The notes beneath the pieces were generated by a model. The model ran no database searches and was not told the origin of the DNA. It saw nothing but the letters and a program-made list of their open reading frames with translations. Shown one piece after another: positions 52,741-64,000 of a stretch of 64,000 bases of DNA (position 1 is the stretch's first letter; each line of letters begins with the position of its first letter). The DNA comes from Erythrocercus mccallii (taxonomy: Eukaryota > Chordata > Aves > Passeriformes > Dicruridae), in assembly GCA_013397435.1 (NCBI GenBank), contig VZRG01000168.1, forward strand, positions 519,639 to 583,638, read 5' to 3'. Made by a program: the position numbers and the translations under genes.

Positions 52741-55700
52741 ATCTCATTCCTCCCTACTTTCCAGCAATATCTTATTTTGCTTTCCCCTGATTTTTCTTTT
52801 TTGCACATTTTTATTTTAGTGTGGTAATGGTCAAATTGCATGAATATGCTGAAAACCAGGCACAGGAACATTTTGGATAGTAAATGAGGCTTAAGCCATT
52901 CTCTCTAGACCCACATGGCTCACATGCCTGCACCATAGGACATGGTGGCCAACAGGCTGTGGAGCCCTCAGCTGGGTTGACATCTGAGCAAGTACTGAGG
53001 AACACACAAGGAACTATTTTGTCCCCACTGATGAATAAAAAATAACTAGCATCTCAACTATCATGATGTAGTAGATGTGTGACAGCCTGTTCAGTTAGTC
53101 TTGTGTCAGATCTAGAAGTCATGCTTTATCTCTATGTTTTGAACCCCAATTTAATCAAATATTGATATTAATAAAACAACCTACACTCTGCCAGCAAATC
53201 ATTCACTTGAATGTGAAACATGCAGGAAGAAATTATCTTAAGCCTCAATTAAACACTGTTTATGCTTACAAGTGCAAACCAGGACTACATGCAAACAATT
53301 CTAATATCAAGAGCAATCCTATAGCACTTAAACAGTGTTTATTTACCCAGTAAAACTTCAACATTACTTTGAATTCAGTGGAACTCTTTCCAGAGTGAAG
53401 ATAAAGGAATGTGAAACCTCATACTATCATGGAAATATATATACAATGCCTTTATTGTTTCTAATGACACAGCAGGGAAGGTCTCAAAAATCCTGAATGT
53501 ATTAATAAACTACTTTTTTAAAGGCCATTTTCTCACAGGGACCAAAAAGATTATTCTGAGCTGTTTTACTGAAATCGAGATATATCAAATCCATAAGACA
53601 AAAATCTATCACCTTCTTTTATTTTGTAAAACTGGCAAAAATGTAACATTTCAGCTATGAGCTTATTTTTTTCACCACGTCATTCTACTTCAGAGCGCTG
53701 ACAATCAAGATGTTTATAGTGCTATTAATATCAAACCTGCATATGTGGAGGGACTTGGGAGTTGTTTTGATCCAAATTCTGCAGAAATAAGTGTGCTAAG
53801 AACTGAAAATGAAACTGGAAATAAAATATAACCTTTAATGCCCTAACTACAGAGCACTATATTAAAGCATGCAATGCATCCTACAACAAAAGGAACACTT
53901 GGTTTAAGAATACATTTCTTTTTAAAAGTCGTTTAAAAATCAGTCATGTTGTTCAGCTTGATAAGGTTAATTTACAAACAAGGAAATAATAATTCTTTTC
54001 TCCTCAGAAATTACCAGATAAAAATATATGGATTAAGTTATAGTAGCTAGTAGAAATAAAAAAATTATTTCTCACTTCAAGGGGTCAAAGCATACCACTC
54101 CTTTCTGAATAAAAAGTCACAGATAGCTACAACTGAAACAGCTGCAGGTGACTAACTGTAGGTAACTACCAAGCTTTTGGCAATATTAATGAGGATAGAA
54201 GGATGTATAAACATGTCTTTATCATATAATTAATTATTGGCACCATTGTTGTTGCTACTTATAATTTGAACCTCTGTACTGAGTTTTGCACTGTTTTAGA
54301 CATGGGGAAACAAATAAAGACAAATTCCTTTCCCTTGGGAGTTAATGATCCAAAAAAACACTCACTCACAGAAAATGTTTCTCCCAGGTGAGAGCACTGG
54401 TAGGTGGTGGCAAAGAATTATTTATTCTCTGCCAGTTCTAAACTGGATCAATAGATAATAAAGATATTTCACTCTCCCAGATTGATAAGCACATTTCATG
54501 AGCATTGAAATCACATGTGGATACTGCTAATATTGAAAGAAGAAAATGAACTTAGTTTAAAAAATCTATAATGGTCTTTTCTGAAATTTTATTCTGAAAG
54601 AATTTTACAATGAAAAAAATCAGAAATTTAAAGAACACTGGTATGACTTTTATATCAGGAACATAAAAAATTAATTTTGTATTCTGCTTTGGACTTTGCA
54701 TGTTACACTATTAAGTGATGCAACATTTTTGCTGTGAGATTTTTCTGTCCTTAGGCATCCCCTTTTTTTTTCCTGTTTATTTATTCATTCAGATTTTACA
54801 GATTCACACAGAACTTTTCTGTGAATTTTTTTTGCAGAAGTTTGTTCTGAATAGGCAGAGGTATAGCCATAAAAGAAACTAAGCAAGACAGAGGGAAGGG
54901 AAATATTTTCATAAGAAAAATTGAAATTTCACAAAACAATTTTGTCTTGATTTAACTTGGCTGTGAGTTTTTATCTCTATCTTCTTTATCTTTCTCATTG
55001 TACCTAAAACTAAACTTCAGCTAGAAGTAAAAAATGAAAGTACAAATAGCACTTGTCAGAGAGCGCTCTAGGAGTGTGTACATTTAAATATTGATATTAC
55101 ATGATGTAAGTTGTCTTGAAATATTTTTAATTATTATTCAACAACTGCTTGCCAGTCACACAGAAATTTTGGTGTTATCTCTCTCTTCATAGTAATAAAG
55201 AAAGAAAACCCCTCCAATTATAAAATAACCCTTATTTTTTAACATATAAGCATACCCTATGAGAATTAATCTCTTTGCTTTTATCCCTTGTTAAACACAA
55301 TTATATCATTACATTGTGCAACAAAGGCATAAGAATTCCACCTGTTTTATGTGGTAGGATTTTATATCCATCTCTTTCCAGTGGAAGACGAAAAAATATG
55401 TGGTCTTTATTTTTGTTATAGATATCCAAGTAACCAAATACCGGTATTATGATGGTGCAGAGGGAATTAGTAGATTTTTAGAACCCATTTTTCCTTCTCT
55501 GTCCTTCATACTACTGTCAGAATAAATCAACAAGATTTTAATATTCAAAAAAGCAGGATAAGAATCAAAAATTAACTTATTTTGTCAGTTCAATTAACAG
55601 AAAATTTACTATAAAAATTGAAACAGTCTGAACAGGTTTTTTTTCTTTTGAGTAAGTATTTTATGGAATGAAAGCGCATTATAGCACACCAATACCTTAG

Positions 55701-58163
55701 AAACAAGGCAGCATTGGTTTATAACCTACAGAGTACTACATATTTAGTTGTGCAGCAAAAGACTGCATTCTTAATGGTCCTTTTTCTTATGAATGTCCCC
55801 TTCGTACAAATTTTTCATGGTCTTTGAGATTAAGTTTGGACAGATCACACGGTGAATTAGGCAGTCATGTAAACAGGGTTTGTGTTGATTTTGTGAGAAA
55901 CTGTGAAATAAAATGCAGCCTCCACTAGCATGAGTGTAGTACTATGCATTTGAGTGATGCAAGACCCAAAATTACATGATGGGCAGGTTTTCAGAAGAAC
56001 ATGAAATTTTATATAAAGCTGCATGAGCTGACTTGGAGGGATTCAAAGAAGCACTAGAATGACCCACAAACATAAGCAAGGAAGAACACATCATTATTAC
56101 CTGCCTTTCTGCCCTTATTGATAAAATTACTTCATTTTGCTTATAAAAACCTTTATTTTGAGCTTACAGCACCCTTTACAAAAAAGTGAGAAATACAGTC
56201 AAATCAGACTGAAATGCAATAATGTCTTTACACGAACTAAACCAAAGAAAGTAATCAGAGATAAAGAAATCAAATCCAAGAACTATCTCTTTCCTCCACA
56301 GATACAAGCCCTAAGCATATTTTTCATCATTCACAATGTGTGAGTATCTCAGCATGTCCTGCAGACCAGGAAACATTAGGAAGCAATTTGCTCATATTGG
56401 AAGTGAATACAAATCATTCTGCTCGAGTAAAATGACTTTGTAGAGGTGGGGTGGGAGAGGATTTGTCTTCATCTAGGAACAGAAACGAGATGTGGAGCCT
56501 TAATTGTGGGCTGCTTTGCCTCAGACTGCTCGAGTTTGCTGTTCAGGAGGGATGGCACTGCATCCCACACTGCCTCTCCACAATCTGTTCATGCAAGGAC
56601 CGTCCATCTGCTGGGTTTAAACAGACCCCCAGTTGCTGATGTGTTTGTTCACAGATGTAGGTAGGAGGTTTGACTGTGGGTTTCTAAAACTCAAATCCAA
56701 GATTATGAGACACATTTGCAAACATGCTTGCATATAGCAGAGTCTTATCTCTTTGCCAGAAAATGCTCTATTGTTTGACTTGCAAATCAGTTCCATTTAA
56801 ATTGAAACATGGTTGTGATACTTGTGCATATAAAATGAAATTTGCACAATATCACTTCTATTTAGTCAAGAACTGTAATATATACAATGATAGGAAACAT
56901 TAAAGACAGCATCCAAGAAATTATTATACATGAAATAGAAATTATTTGACAAGAGAAAGATTTGCAAGGGGAGTGTGTTTCCAAGAGATTTGGTTCTCAG
57001 ACTATGGAAAATGTAGCACTTGAAAATAACATTATAACTTCAGTTGATTCCCAAGAGTCCTCTACAAGTAAATCAATTGCTGTATTTTTAACAATGGACT
57101 GAATTGGGCTCTTTATAGGAAAATTACAGATTACTGCAAAAGTTTGATTGCAACTGAAAGAGCTAATTCTTTCAGTCTTCCCTCAGGAATATCTCTTTCT
57201 CCTGAAAGCAAGTTCTTGGTATTGGAAAGCAAGTGTGGAATACAACAGAAAGGGTATAGAAGAAAATGCACCAACACATGACTATCCTGTTTTGACAAGA
57301 AGAGTCTTTGTAGGAAGATGTTACTATGATTTTTAGTAAAATACTAAGTGGGATTTTCTTCCTTCTCTACAGGCTGCAACAGAGCATTAGATTAAAATCC
57401 ACAAATAAGGTTTGGTAAGCTTGCAAGAGGAATTTTATGGGACAAGGATAATGCTCTTATTCTCTCTGGGGTTTATGGTTCATTATTTGATACCTTCTGT
57501 ACAAACAATTTGGTTTGGAAAAAAAAGTTGATCAGTGAATCACAGGTGACGAATGGATACATGGATGATTTCACTTTCATCCTAAACATATGTTTCTATA
57601 AGTGGTGAAAGGAAAAAATCCTCATTATAAAATGAAAGAGCAGATTCTCAGTTCTCCATGTATTTGTTCAATACATCCAGAGTGATTCAGCTTCTGAGCT
57701 GCAGAACAAGTCCTACCTGCCCAACATCCCTAGAACACAGTTGTGCTCCCAGATGCTGTTCTGCAGGATGATCAAAACACAACTGAGAGAGAATTCTGTC
57801 ATCTACCTAGGCAAACCAGACCACATTTTTCAGTCTATTTTATTGGTTAAATGGATAAATGTTAGCTTTTGTTATCTGTTTTATCACTTTCTGCGTAGCA
57901 TTGATTATACTTTACATCTTCATTTTTTTACTGATATCATTTTCTTGATGTGAGTGATGTTAAACCAGGATGTAGATGCCAGTCTTGCTAGATTCTGAGT
58001 GTACTTGAGAAGTGAGTAATTTCAGACCTTACCAATATAGTAGGATTTGGCCCATAGGCAGATGGAAGGAACAGTGAAGTAAAAACAAGATTTGTTTATA
58101 GCTAAATGGTGCTGCCCATCGATAGATATCTCTAGTAAAATCCTGGAAGTTGTCAACTGACAT
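52741..58163. other. Unique AT-rich DNA, no gene recognised
   Basis: No interspersed repeat or exon is recognised in 5.4 kb. A slightly GC-richer patch at 56430-56660 is open in two plus frames (62 and 72 codons) without resemblance to a known family. Elsewhere T- and A-runs (for example 54763-54773) and ordinary AT-rich sequence. Confidence 0.5.
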
Positions 58164-58950
58164 TTCATAGAATTAGGGAGTGGTTTGGTCTCAAAAGGAT
58201 TTTTAGAGGTCATGTAGTCCAAACCCCTTGCAATGAGCACGGGCATCAACTAGATGTGGTTGCTTAGAGCCCCATCCAACATGGCCTTGAATGTCTCCAG
58301 CGATGGGGCACCTACCACCTCTCTGGAAAACCTCACCTCCTCTCAATAAAAAAAAAAAAAAAAAATCAGCCTTATAATAAGCCTGAAACACATTCTTTTA
58401 GTTCAAAACTATTACCCCTTGTCCTATACAATAGGCCCTACAGGCCTGTCTGTCTCCATTTTTCTTGTAGGCCCTTTTCAAGTACTGGAGGGCAATAGGG
58501 TCTCCCTTCTCTTCTCCAACCTGAACAACCCCAACTCTCCCAGCCTTCCCTCATAGGAGAGGTATCCCAAATTTTAGATTATTTTTGGGACCTTCCTCTG
58601 GACTCACTCCATCAGATCCATGCGCTTCCTGTGCTGGGGACCCCAGAGCTGGATGCAGCACTCCAGGTGAGGTCTCGCAGTAGCAGAGCAGAAGGAGATG
58701 ATCGTCTCCCTCAACTTGCTGACCAAGCTTCTTTGGATGCAGCCAGGGATATGGTTTGCTTTCTGGGCTGTGAGTGTATATTCATGGCTCATGACCATCT
58801 TTTCAATCCAACAGAACCCACAAACCTTTTCCAGCAGGACTACTCTCCATCCCTTCGTTCCCCAAACTGTATTTATATCAGGGGATGCCCTTACCCAGCA
58901 CCCAGCACCTTGCATTTGGTCCTGTTGAACCTCATGATATTCACAAGTAC
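58164..58950 (-). mobile_element. CR1 LINE, 3' UTR and end of the RT ORF
   Basis: The longest and clearest CR1 copy, minus strand. The left edge keeps the 3' terminal repeat (TTCATAGAATT). The minus-strand translation of 58604-58957 retains CR1 ORF2 C-terminal signatures in order: MSHEYTLTAQKAN (residues 56-68), GCIQRS (72-77) and RPHLECCIQLWGPQ (95-108). The expected Arg codon after ...MDLME is now TGA, and upstream parts are garbled, so it is non-functional. An A18 run (58348-58365) sits inside the 3' UTR where CR1 usually has a short A-rich block. It is 5'-truncated like nearly all CR1 copies. Confidence 0.95.
58348..58365. repeat. A18 homopolymer within CR1
   Basis: Eighteen consecutive A after TCTCAAT, apparently expanded inside the CR1 3' UTR after insertion; not a poly(A) tail since CR1 elements end in a short octamer-type repeat. 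Confidence 0.93.
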
Positions 58951-61900
58951 AAAACATAAATGTATTGTCCTTAAACTAATAGAAACTGATTTCAATACAT
59001 TTGTGACTTAGATTGTTGTATGTTGTCAATTTAATTTTACTAGTACATACTTTGAGATACCTAAATTTGCTTTTACAAGAAAAAATGACACAGTCAGTTC
59101 AGATCAGCTACAGAACTAAAAGTTGCATCCTTCAAACAATAGAATTCTTCAATAAAACCAACATACCTGAGTTAGAGTCAGCAGGATTGTGTGTTTATAT
59201 TCAGTAGTCATACTTCTGTCATAGACCTGTCTGCAAGCGTAGAACTGATCTGTACTGGTGAAGGCAAAAAATGAGTTTGTTTAAAGCATTTTTGACCCTG
59301 AACATCCCTTGAGGTACTGACTGTGCATGAGCACTGGTCAGTTTCTATCCCCTGAAAAAACATCCTCTACAAAAATGCTAATGAAAATCTCTTAAATTCC
59401 ATCTAGCTATCACATAATGTAGAATATTTTGGGTTTTTTTAAGTAAAAAAATAAAGAATTGGTGGAAGAGGGCATATTTTTTAATATTTTGATGATTTTA
59501 ATGATTTAATGTTTTGTTGTTGAGCAGCTTGAACAGTTAGCATTTTTCAGGAAGCATTGAATGTGAATTGGATGGCTCTGCATTACAGGAAAAGAAAAAA
59601 CCACACAAAAAAGTCCTGTTTAAGATGCAGCTAGGATGCTCACTCTAGAGAAGAACAGCTGTGTAGAACAGTTATTATGCAGTAAATTCTCAGCCTGGCA
59701 TTCTAACTTTCCTGTGTAGATAACCCCCAAAACCATTCAGGCAGGTCAGGAAAGTGCCTGCTTTTTTTGCCATTAACGTGAGTTACAGCTGTTTACAATT
59801 GCTGCAGTCTAAATGGAGAAAGCAAACATTAACAACATAAAATGATGATCCTACTATGAAATGTGTGTCTGCAAAATTTATATTTGAAGTTCAAAGTCTG
59901 TCATGTATTCTAAGTTCCTAGTTCAAACATGTTTAGCTTAAAATTAAAAAGCTTACTCCATCTGCTAGCCCTGCATATTCAGTTTTAAATTTGTGAAGTG
60001 GGGCTTCTGCTTCTTGGTTACAACACCATTTATGGTGAAGATTCAATAGAATAAATTCTCCTTATATTTCTGTTCATGACATGTGAATCAGAAGTCTGCC
60101 TCTGTGTGTATGCCTGAGTAGAAAAGAAAAAGAATATATCATTGTTTCAGTAAACAGACATGACTTTTGTCTCTCACAAAAGATAATTACATGCCAATAG
60201 TAATTTTTAAGGACAGAGTTTCTGAGATTCTTAGCTGGTGGTAAATTATTCTGACAAATCATATTTTAACTCATGTCTGTCAATATCAACCTCTGGATCT
60301 GGCTAATATACAATTGTTGAAACAAAAATTCAGCTTCTGTTTGAGTTTTGTGAGAGAAATTTCCCAAAAATAAAACAATCCAACTTTTCAGTTTCAAATT
60401 CAGACAATTAATATAATTAATATTATTGCTAAATGTTGCAATTTGTGTTACTCAAGATGTAGGACAATTATAGCTGGTTTTTAAAATCAGAAAAATTAGA
60501 GTAATGATGTTTTTTCTTCTTTAAGGAAAAATCTTTTTTTCCTCAAAATAAGGAAAGGGATTAAAGTTTTGAATAAAATACCTTTTTTTTTTTTAATCTT
60601 AAATAAAAGCTGTCTTAAATGAATGAAAAATAGTCGTCATCTTGCCACTAGGAAGATTTGTAGAGGATGACTGTGGAGTCAGCAGGATAAGAGAAAAAGA
60701 AGTGTCAACTTGCTGATATCATCCTGTTGTATTCTTATTTTTCTTTTTTGGTTTCAGAGCAATGGAAAAGACCAACACTTGTTGGGGTTTCATTTTTCTC
60801 CCATGTAGCTGACAACAGAAGAGTCTGAAGAAGTAACTAGGAAAAAGAATAATAGAAAGAAAGAAGACAAGCCAGAATTGTCAGAAAGAAAGTACCTTTC
60901 AGGTGCATCACAGGCTTCAAGATGATATACTTTCAATTTCATGGCCAAAGAGTGAAAGTCAGGCTATACCAGAGTAATAAGCAAGTAAGTAAAAGCAGCA
61001 TTTACAGTGGTGAAACCAGCTTTATGTTTTAGCTGAACAATATATGCTGACATAGCCATTACCTTTCTCCTGTGCGTACTCAGGAATAAGTGCTGATAAC
61101 ATCAGAGACAAACAGACTTCGTGAGCAGATTAAGAAAGGAAGGCAGTGGTGAAATGTGCTGCTGACTCATATTAGGTGTAAAAGACAAAACCCTGTGCTG
61201 AGTGACAGCCAGGGAAAGTATCACTATCAGGCCAGATAAATTGACAGATTATGTGTGGATTTTTGTATAAACTTGCCTGTCTGCTTGCCAAGACTATTTT
61301 ACACTTGACAGAGGAGTAGAAGGAACAGAAAACTCTTTGTCTGCATATAAAAGGTGTAAAAGGAGAGAACTACTTTTGTTTTTTCTTTTTTTTAACAAGA
61401 CAGCTAATTGCACTTTTGCTGTCATGTATAGAAAAATGTAACAGGACATTCAATGTGAATATTATTTGAAATGTAAAGGAACAATTCAAAAAATCATTGT
61501 CTCTTGCTGTACAGAGGTTTTTTTTGCAATCATTTTAAAATATGAATTTGTTAGCTTGGAAGCTTCAAATGTGAATTTTAATTCTTTTTTCCATAGTTAC
61601 CTAGAAGAGAATTTGAAACTTTTGAAGCTATGTAAAGAAACCAGAACTCTAAGGATTTTAGATTCCTGTGTCCTAAAACCCAGAAAAGATGTGGACCGTG
61701 TGTATGCAACTTTGTTAAATATGAGAATCTCTGTTTGAATTTGAGAATCAAATACTTTTAAGTGCTACAATCTACAGTCCAGAGACTCTTTTGCTGACAT
61801 AAATTTCTGTTTAACTTAAAATAAATTATATTTGTTAAAGACATAAACTGCTCACGGACATTTTAAGACAGTGCATATAATTGTCATAATTAAGGATGAC

Positions 61901-63019
61901 ATGATTCAATATGAATTATTACATCACAAATGGTAGTCATTGATAATATAAAGGCTTCATTGTTTGCAACTAAGAATAGTTTGAAACTAGAACTTTGGTG
62001 ACTGGAGATGCTTCTTGTCTCTTGACCTATAGTTTGTTAGTTGTTCTCTGAAACAGATTATCATCTAATAGACGTGCAGGATTTGTGAATGGAAGAGGAT
62101 GTGATATGAACTTTGACATTTTCCAACTGTTTTACTGGAAGTTTGTTAGGAAATGTTGCTGATTATATTGCTGAATTAAATTTCCCCACCCTTCCCAAAA
62201 TTATTATATTTGTATGAGACTGCATCTAGGAAGGCATAGTGTGAAAGATATTCACATTTCTGTGCCAACCTTTGAATCTTTTCTTCCTTTTTATGTTGGT
62301 AAGATTTATTCCACAGGATGATAAGGGACAGATTATAGGTTCCTCATTTTCATGTTTGTTTTGTTACTATTAAGCAGATCCACAATGGCTTCAGGCAAGA
62401 GTTCTGTCACTGAAATTATTGCTACTTTAAGTTTAAAAATAATATTTATTTATTTATTTATAAATGGTTACTTTTCTGGGGATATGTATGATTATACTTA
62501 AACATTATAATTTGATATATATTTCTCTGGTATGATAATACAAAACAAACAATAGAAATGCTTAGATATTAAATAAGTTCATAGAATTGGTAAATAAATG
62601 CTGAAACTCATATTCTATGGTAATTGGGTGTGTCTATAAGCATTTGAAATGTGGTAGTAGAATATAGAGGCAATGTTTGGTAAACAGCTGTTGTTCTCAA
62701 GGAAAAGTAAAATACTTTTCTATAAATTGCATATTTTAAAATTAATTTCAATTCTAAATTTTAAAGAAGAATTTTAACAAAGAGTAGGGTGGAGAGAGTT
62801 GGGGTATTTTTGGCAACTGAGTTAAAACTAGTTGTCATTTAAAAGAAACAGTTGATCTAGTTGTTCTTTAATTTTTTTAGTAAAGCTTGTTGTCCAATGT
62901 CTTTGCCTACAAAAATTTTTCCTTTAAACAATAGAAGATTGAGATTTCATAGATAAGGATAAGAAATCTGAATTTCCCCTTTTAACTGTGATGAGTTCTT
63001 AAATTACAGAGGTAAAATA
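58951..63019. other. Unique AT-rich DNA, no gene recognised
   Basis: Motif-dense stretches at 59500-59860 and 61020-61345 stand out from the AT-rich background and are conserved-element candidates. A purine-rich patch lies at 60815-60895. The 90-codon plus frame at 61466-61738 has no recognised domain or partner exon. A splice-acceptor-like tract ends at CAG 60755-60757, but no frame after it stays open beyond about 23 codons. Confidence 0.5.
62444..62461. repeat. (TTTA)n microsatellite
   Basis: Four to five TTTA units followed by TAAATGG. Short tetranucleotide repeat. Confidence 0.85.
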
Positions 63020-63361
63020 TAGACAAGGAGCTCCTAATGAGGTGGAAGAGGAAGAGTTACATTTAGCCTGGTGATACCTTATTCTCTTACAATTCATTCT
63101 CTTTACTTCATTCTTACATAAAAGACCCTGCAACAAATGCTGGAGCACAAAGGCCATTGCAGATAAATTGTTTGTGGTGGTCCCTTGACCATCCACAGAG
63201 GACAATTCACTCCCCTGGAGAGTGTGCAGCCCTTAGGCTGCCTCAGTTTGCAGTGACTCTCCTCTGGGAAGTCCCTTTGAGAGATTTCCCTGTAGCTCAA
63301 GGTGAACAAAAGTACTTCAACCCACGAGTCTTTGCAGTTCTATCTTAATGTTTCATACCCT

Positions 63362-63500
63362 ATTGGTTATTCCCTTTGTTCTTGGTTTTTACCCATCCTG
63401 ATTGGTTCTCTTTTGGAGCCTTCCCCTGACTGGTCCCTTTCCCAATTCCTTTCCCCATTGGCCAAATTGTGAAACCCTGCCCCTGGCTACCCAATATAAT
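63362..63500 (+). promoter_or_regulatory. LTR U3 core promoter elements
   Basis: Three ATTGG motifs (63362-63366, 63401-63405 and 63457-63461), the last forming ATTGGCCAAAT, an NF1/CCAAT-like double site, precede the TATA-like TATAAT at 63495-63500 by ordinary promoter spacing. These are the remains of the LTR promoter; whether it still drives transcription is unknown. Confidence 0.5.
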
Positions 63501-63547
63501 CCCTCTCCCCTGGAACCAGGGGATTCTTTTTCCTTTGGACCTTGTGG

Positions 63548-63553
63548 AATAAA
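63548..63553 (+). terminator. LTR poly(A) signal AATAAA
   Basis: Intact AATAAA about 48 bases after the TATA-like box and about 20 bases before a CCCTGTATCATTGC segment where cleavage would be expected. Position matches the R region of the LTR. Confidence 0.6.
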
Positions 63554-63832
63554 GAAGCTCTCCTGGAGATTGGAAAGACCCTGTATCATTGCTTTTACTC
63601 CTGCGTCGCCCGGGGTGGCAAATGTGGCTCTGCTGCTCAGGCAGCCTCCCAAAGAGTGAATCACTGCATCTGAGAGTGCACCAAAGAGCTTATCACTCTG
63701 CACCTAAGGGTGCACAAAAAGCTGATCACTGTGCCTGGGAGTGCCTGTGCCTCCATTGAGCTAGGTGTCTTTTTAAAGACACTTCTAGCAAGGAAGATCG
63801 TAGCACCTTCACCACCAGACCAGACCGTGACA

Positions 63833-64000
63833 GTTGCTGTTAAACATAAGTAAAATTACCCCATGAAATAAAACTTCTGTTTTTCTTTTATTGTTTCTAA
63901 TGTTATCATAGATATTTTATGTAAGTGGAGAGTAGAAATAATAATTTTTAAAATGTAAGATATTACAGCTCTGCTGCCCAGGCTTTGATATTTAAAACTT
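63833..64000. other. Unique AT-rich DNA at the window edge
   Basis: Nothing recognised after the LTR end; too short to interpret. Confidence 0.5.

Larger units (their letters stand above)
63020..63832 (+). mobile_element. Solo LTR of an avian endogenous retrovirus, plus strand
   Basis: The right end reads ...CCGTGACA at 63825-63832 and is not followed by a primer-binding site, so this is a solo LTR. Internal order is that of a retroviral LTR: inverted CCAAT boxes (ATTGG at 63362, 63402 and 63457), a TATA-like CCAATATAAT at 63491-63500, AATAAA at 63548-63553, then a CpG-containing GCGTCGCCCGGGG block near 63602 typical of R/U5. The U5 part holds about two and a half copies of a 32-33-bp repeat (63660-63691, 63692-63724, 63725-63745). 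The wording recalls avian betaretrovirus-like (ERVK) LTRs. The left boundary is uncertain by about 100 bp; no target-site duplication was found. Confidence 0.75.

Noticed and set aside
60721..60850. Splice-acceptor-like pyrimidine tract ending CAG at 60755-60757
   Set aside because: All three frames after it close within about 23 codons and no convincing donor site follows.
61466..61738. 90-codon plus frame
   Set aside because: Composition is ordinary, there is no domain and no supporting splice or promoter context.
1..64000. CRISPR arrays, tRNA or rRNA genes, bacterial operons
   Set aside because: No regularly spaced identical repeats with unique spacers, no recognisable tRNA arms or rRNA blocks, and no dense long ORFs; the sequence is vertebrate noncoding DNA.

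Overview
This window is vertebrate nuclear DNA, almost certainly from a bird and plausibly a songbird. The main evidence is the repeats. There are five diverged CR1 LINE fragments, all read from the minus strand, and one of them keeps recognisable residues from the end of the CR1 reverse-transcriptase ORF. There are also three solo-LTR-type endogenous retrovirus remnants whose sequence resembles LTRs I know from avian genomes. The background is AT-rich, with mono-, di- and tetranucleotide runs, almost no CpG outside the LTRs, and no operons or closely spaced ORFs. It contains one run of 561 Ns (8108-8668), so this is a scaffold with a gap.

I found no protein-coding gene, exon chain, tRNA, rRNA or CRISPR array that I could defend. 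Open frames are short (about 60-140 codons), overlap on both strands and are explained by chance, by repeats (CR1, LTR, GT run) or by the N gap. The window reads as a gene desert or part of very large introns.

Layout: 1-8107 is unique AT-rich DNA with a perfect 67-bp tandem duplication (6474-6607) and a TG microsatellite. 8108-9055 is the gap plus a GC-richer, repeat-like flank with strong inverted repeats. 9056-19920 carries three CR1 fragments (9965, 13400, 19452), pyrimidine-rich tracts, a weak pseudogene candidate (12283-12960, minus) and a degenerate minisatellite (18740-18832). 19921-43990 is mostly unique DNA with a (GT)n run, a short triplicated motif (22416-22455) and a G-rich run (34510-34528). 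44016-45287 has a short duplication followed by a roughly 1.1-kb LTR (minus). 45288-51579 is unique. 51580-52740 is a nested pair: an LTR of 768 bp (minus) inserted in a CR1 fragment, flanked by the 6-bp repeat CAGACA. 58164-58950 is the best CR1 copy. 63020-63832 is a plus-strand LTR with visible promoter and poly(A) signals.

Several non-repeat stretches (for example 20560-20790, 36600-36880, 46860-47360, 59500-59860, 61020-61345) have the mixed-base, motif-dense look of conserved noncoding elements. This is inference only; an alignment across birds would decide it. All five CR1s and two of three LTRs lie on the minus strand, which would fit a plus-strand host gene whose intron covers the window, but the sample is small. 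I did not find a new biological system.
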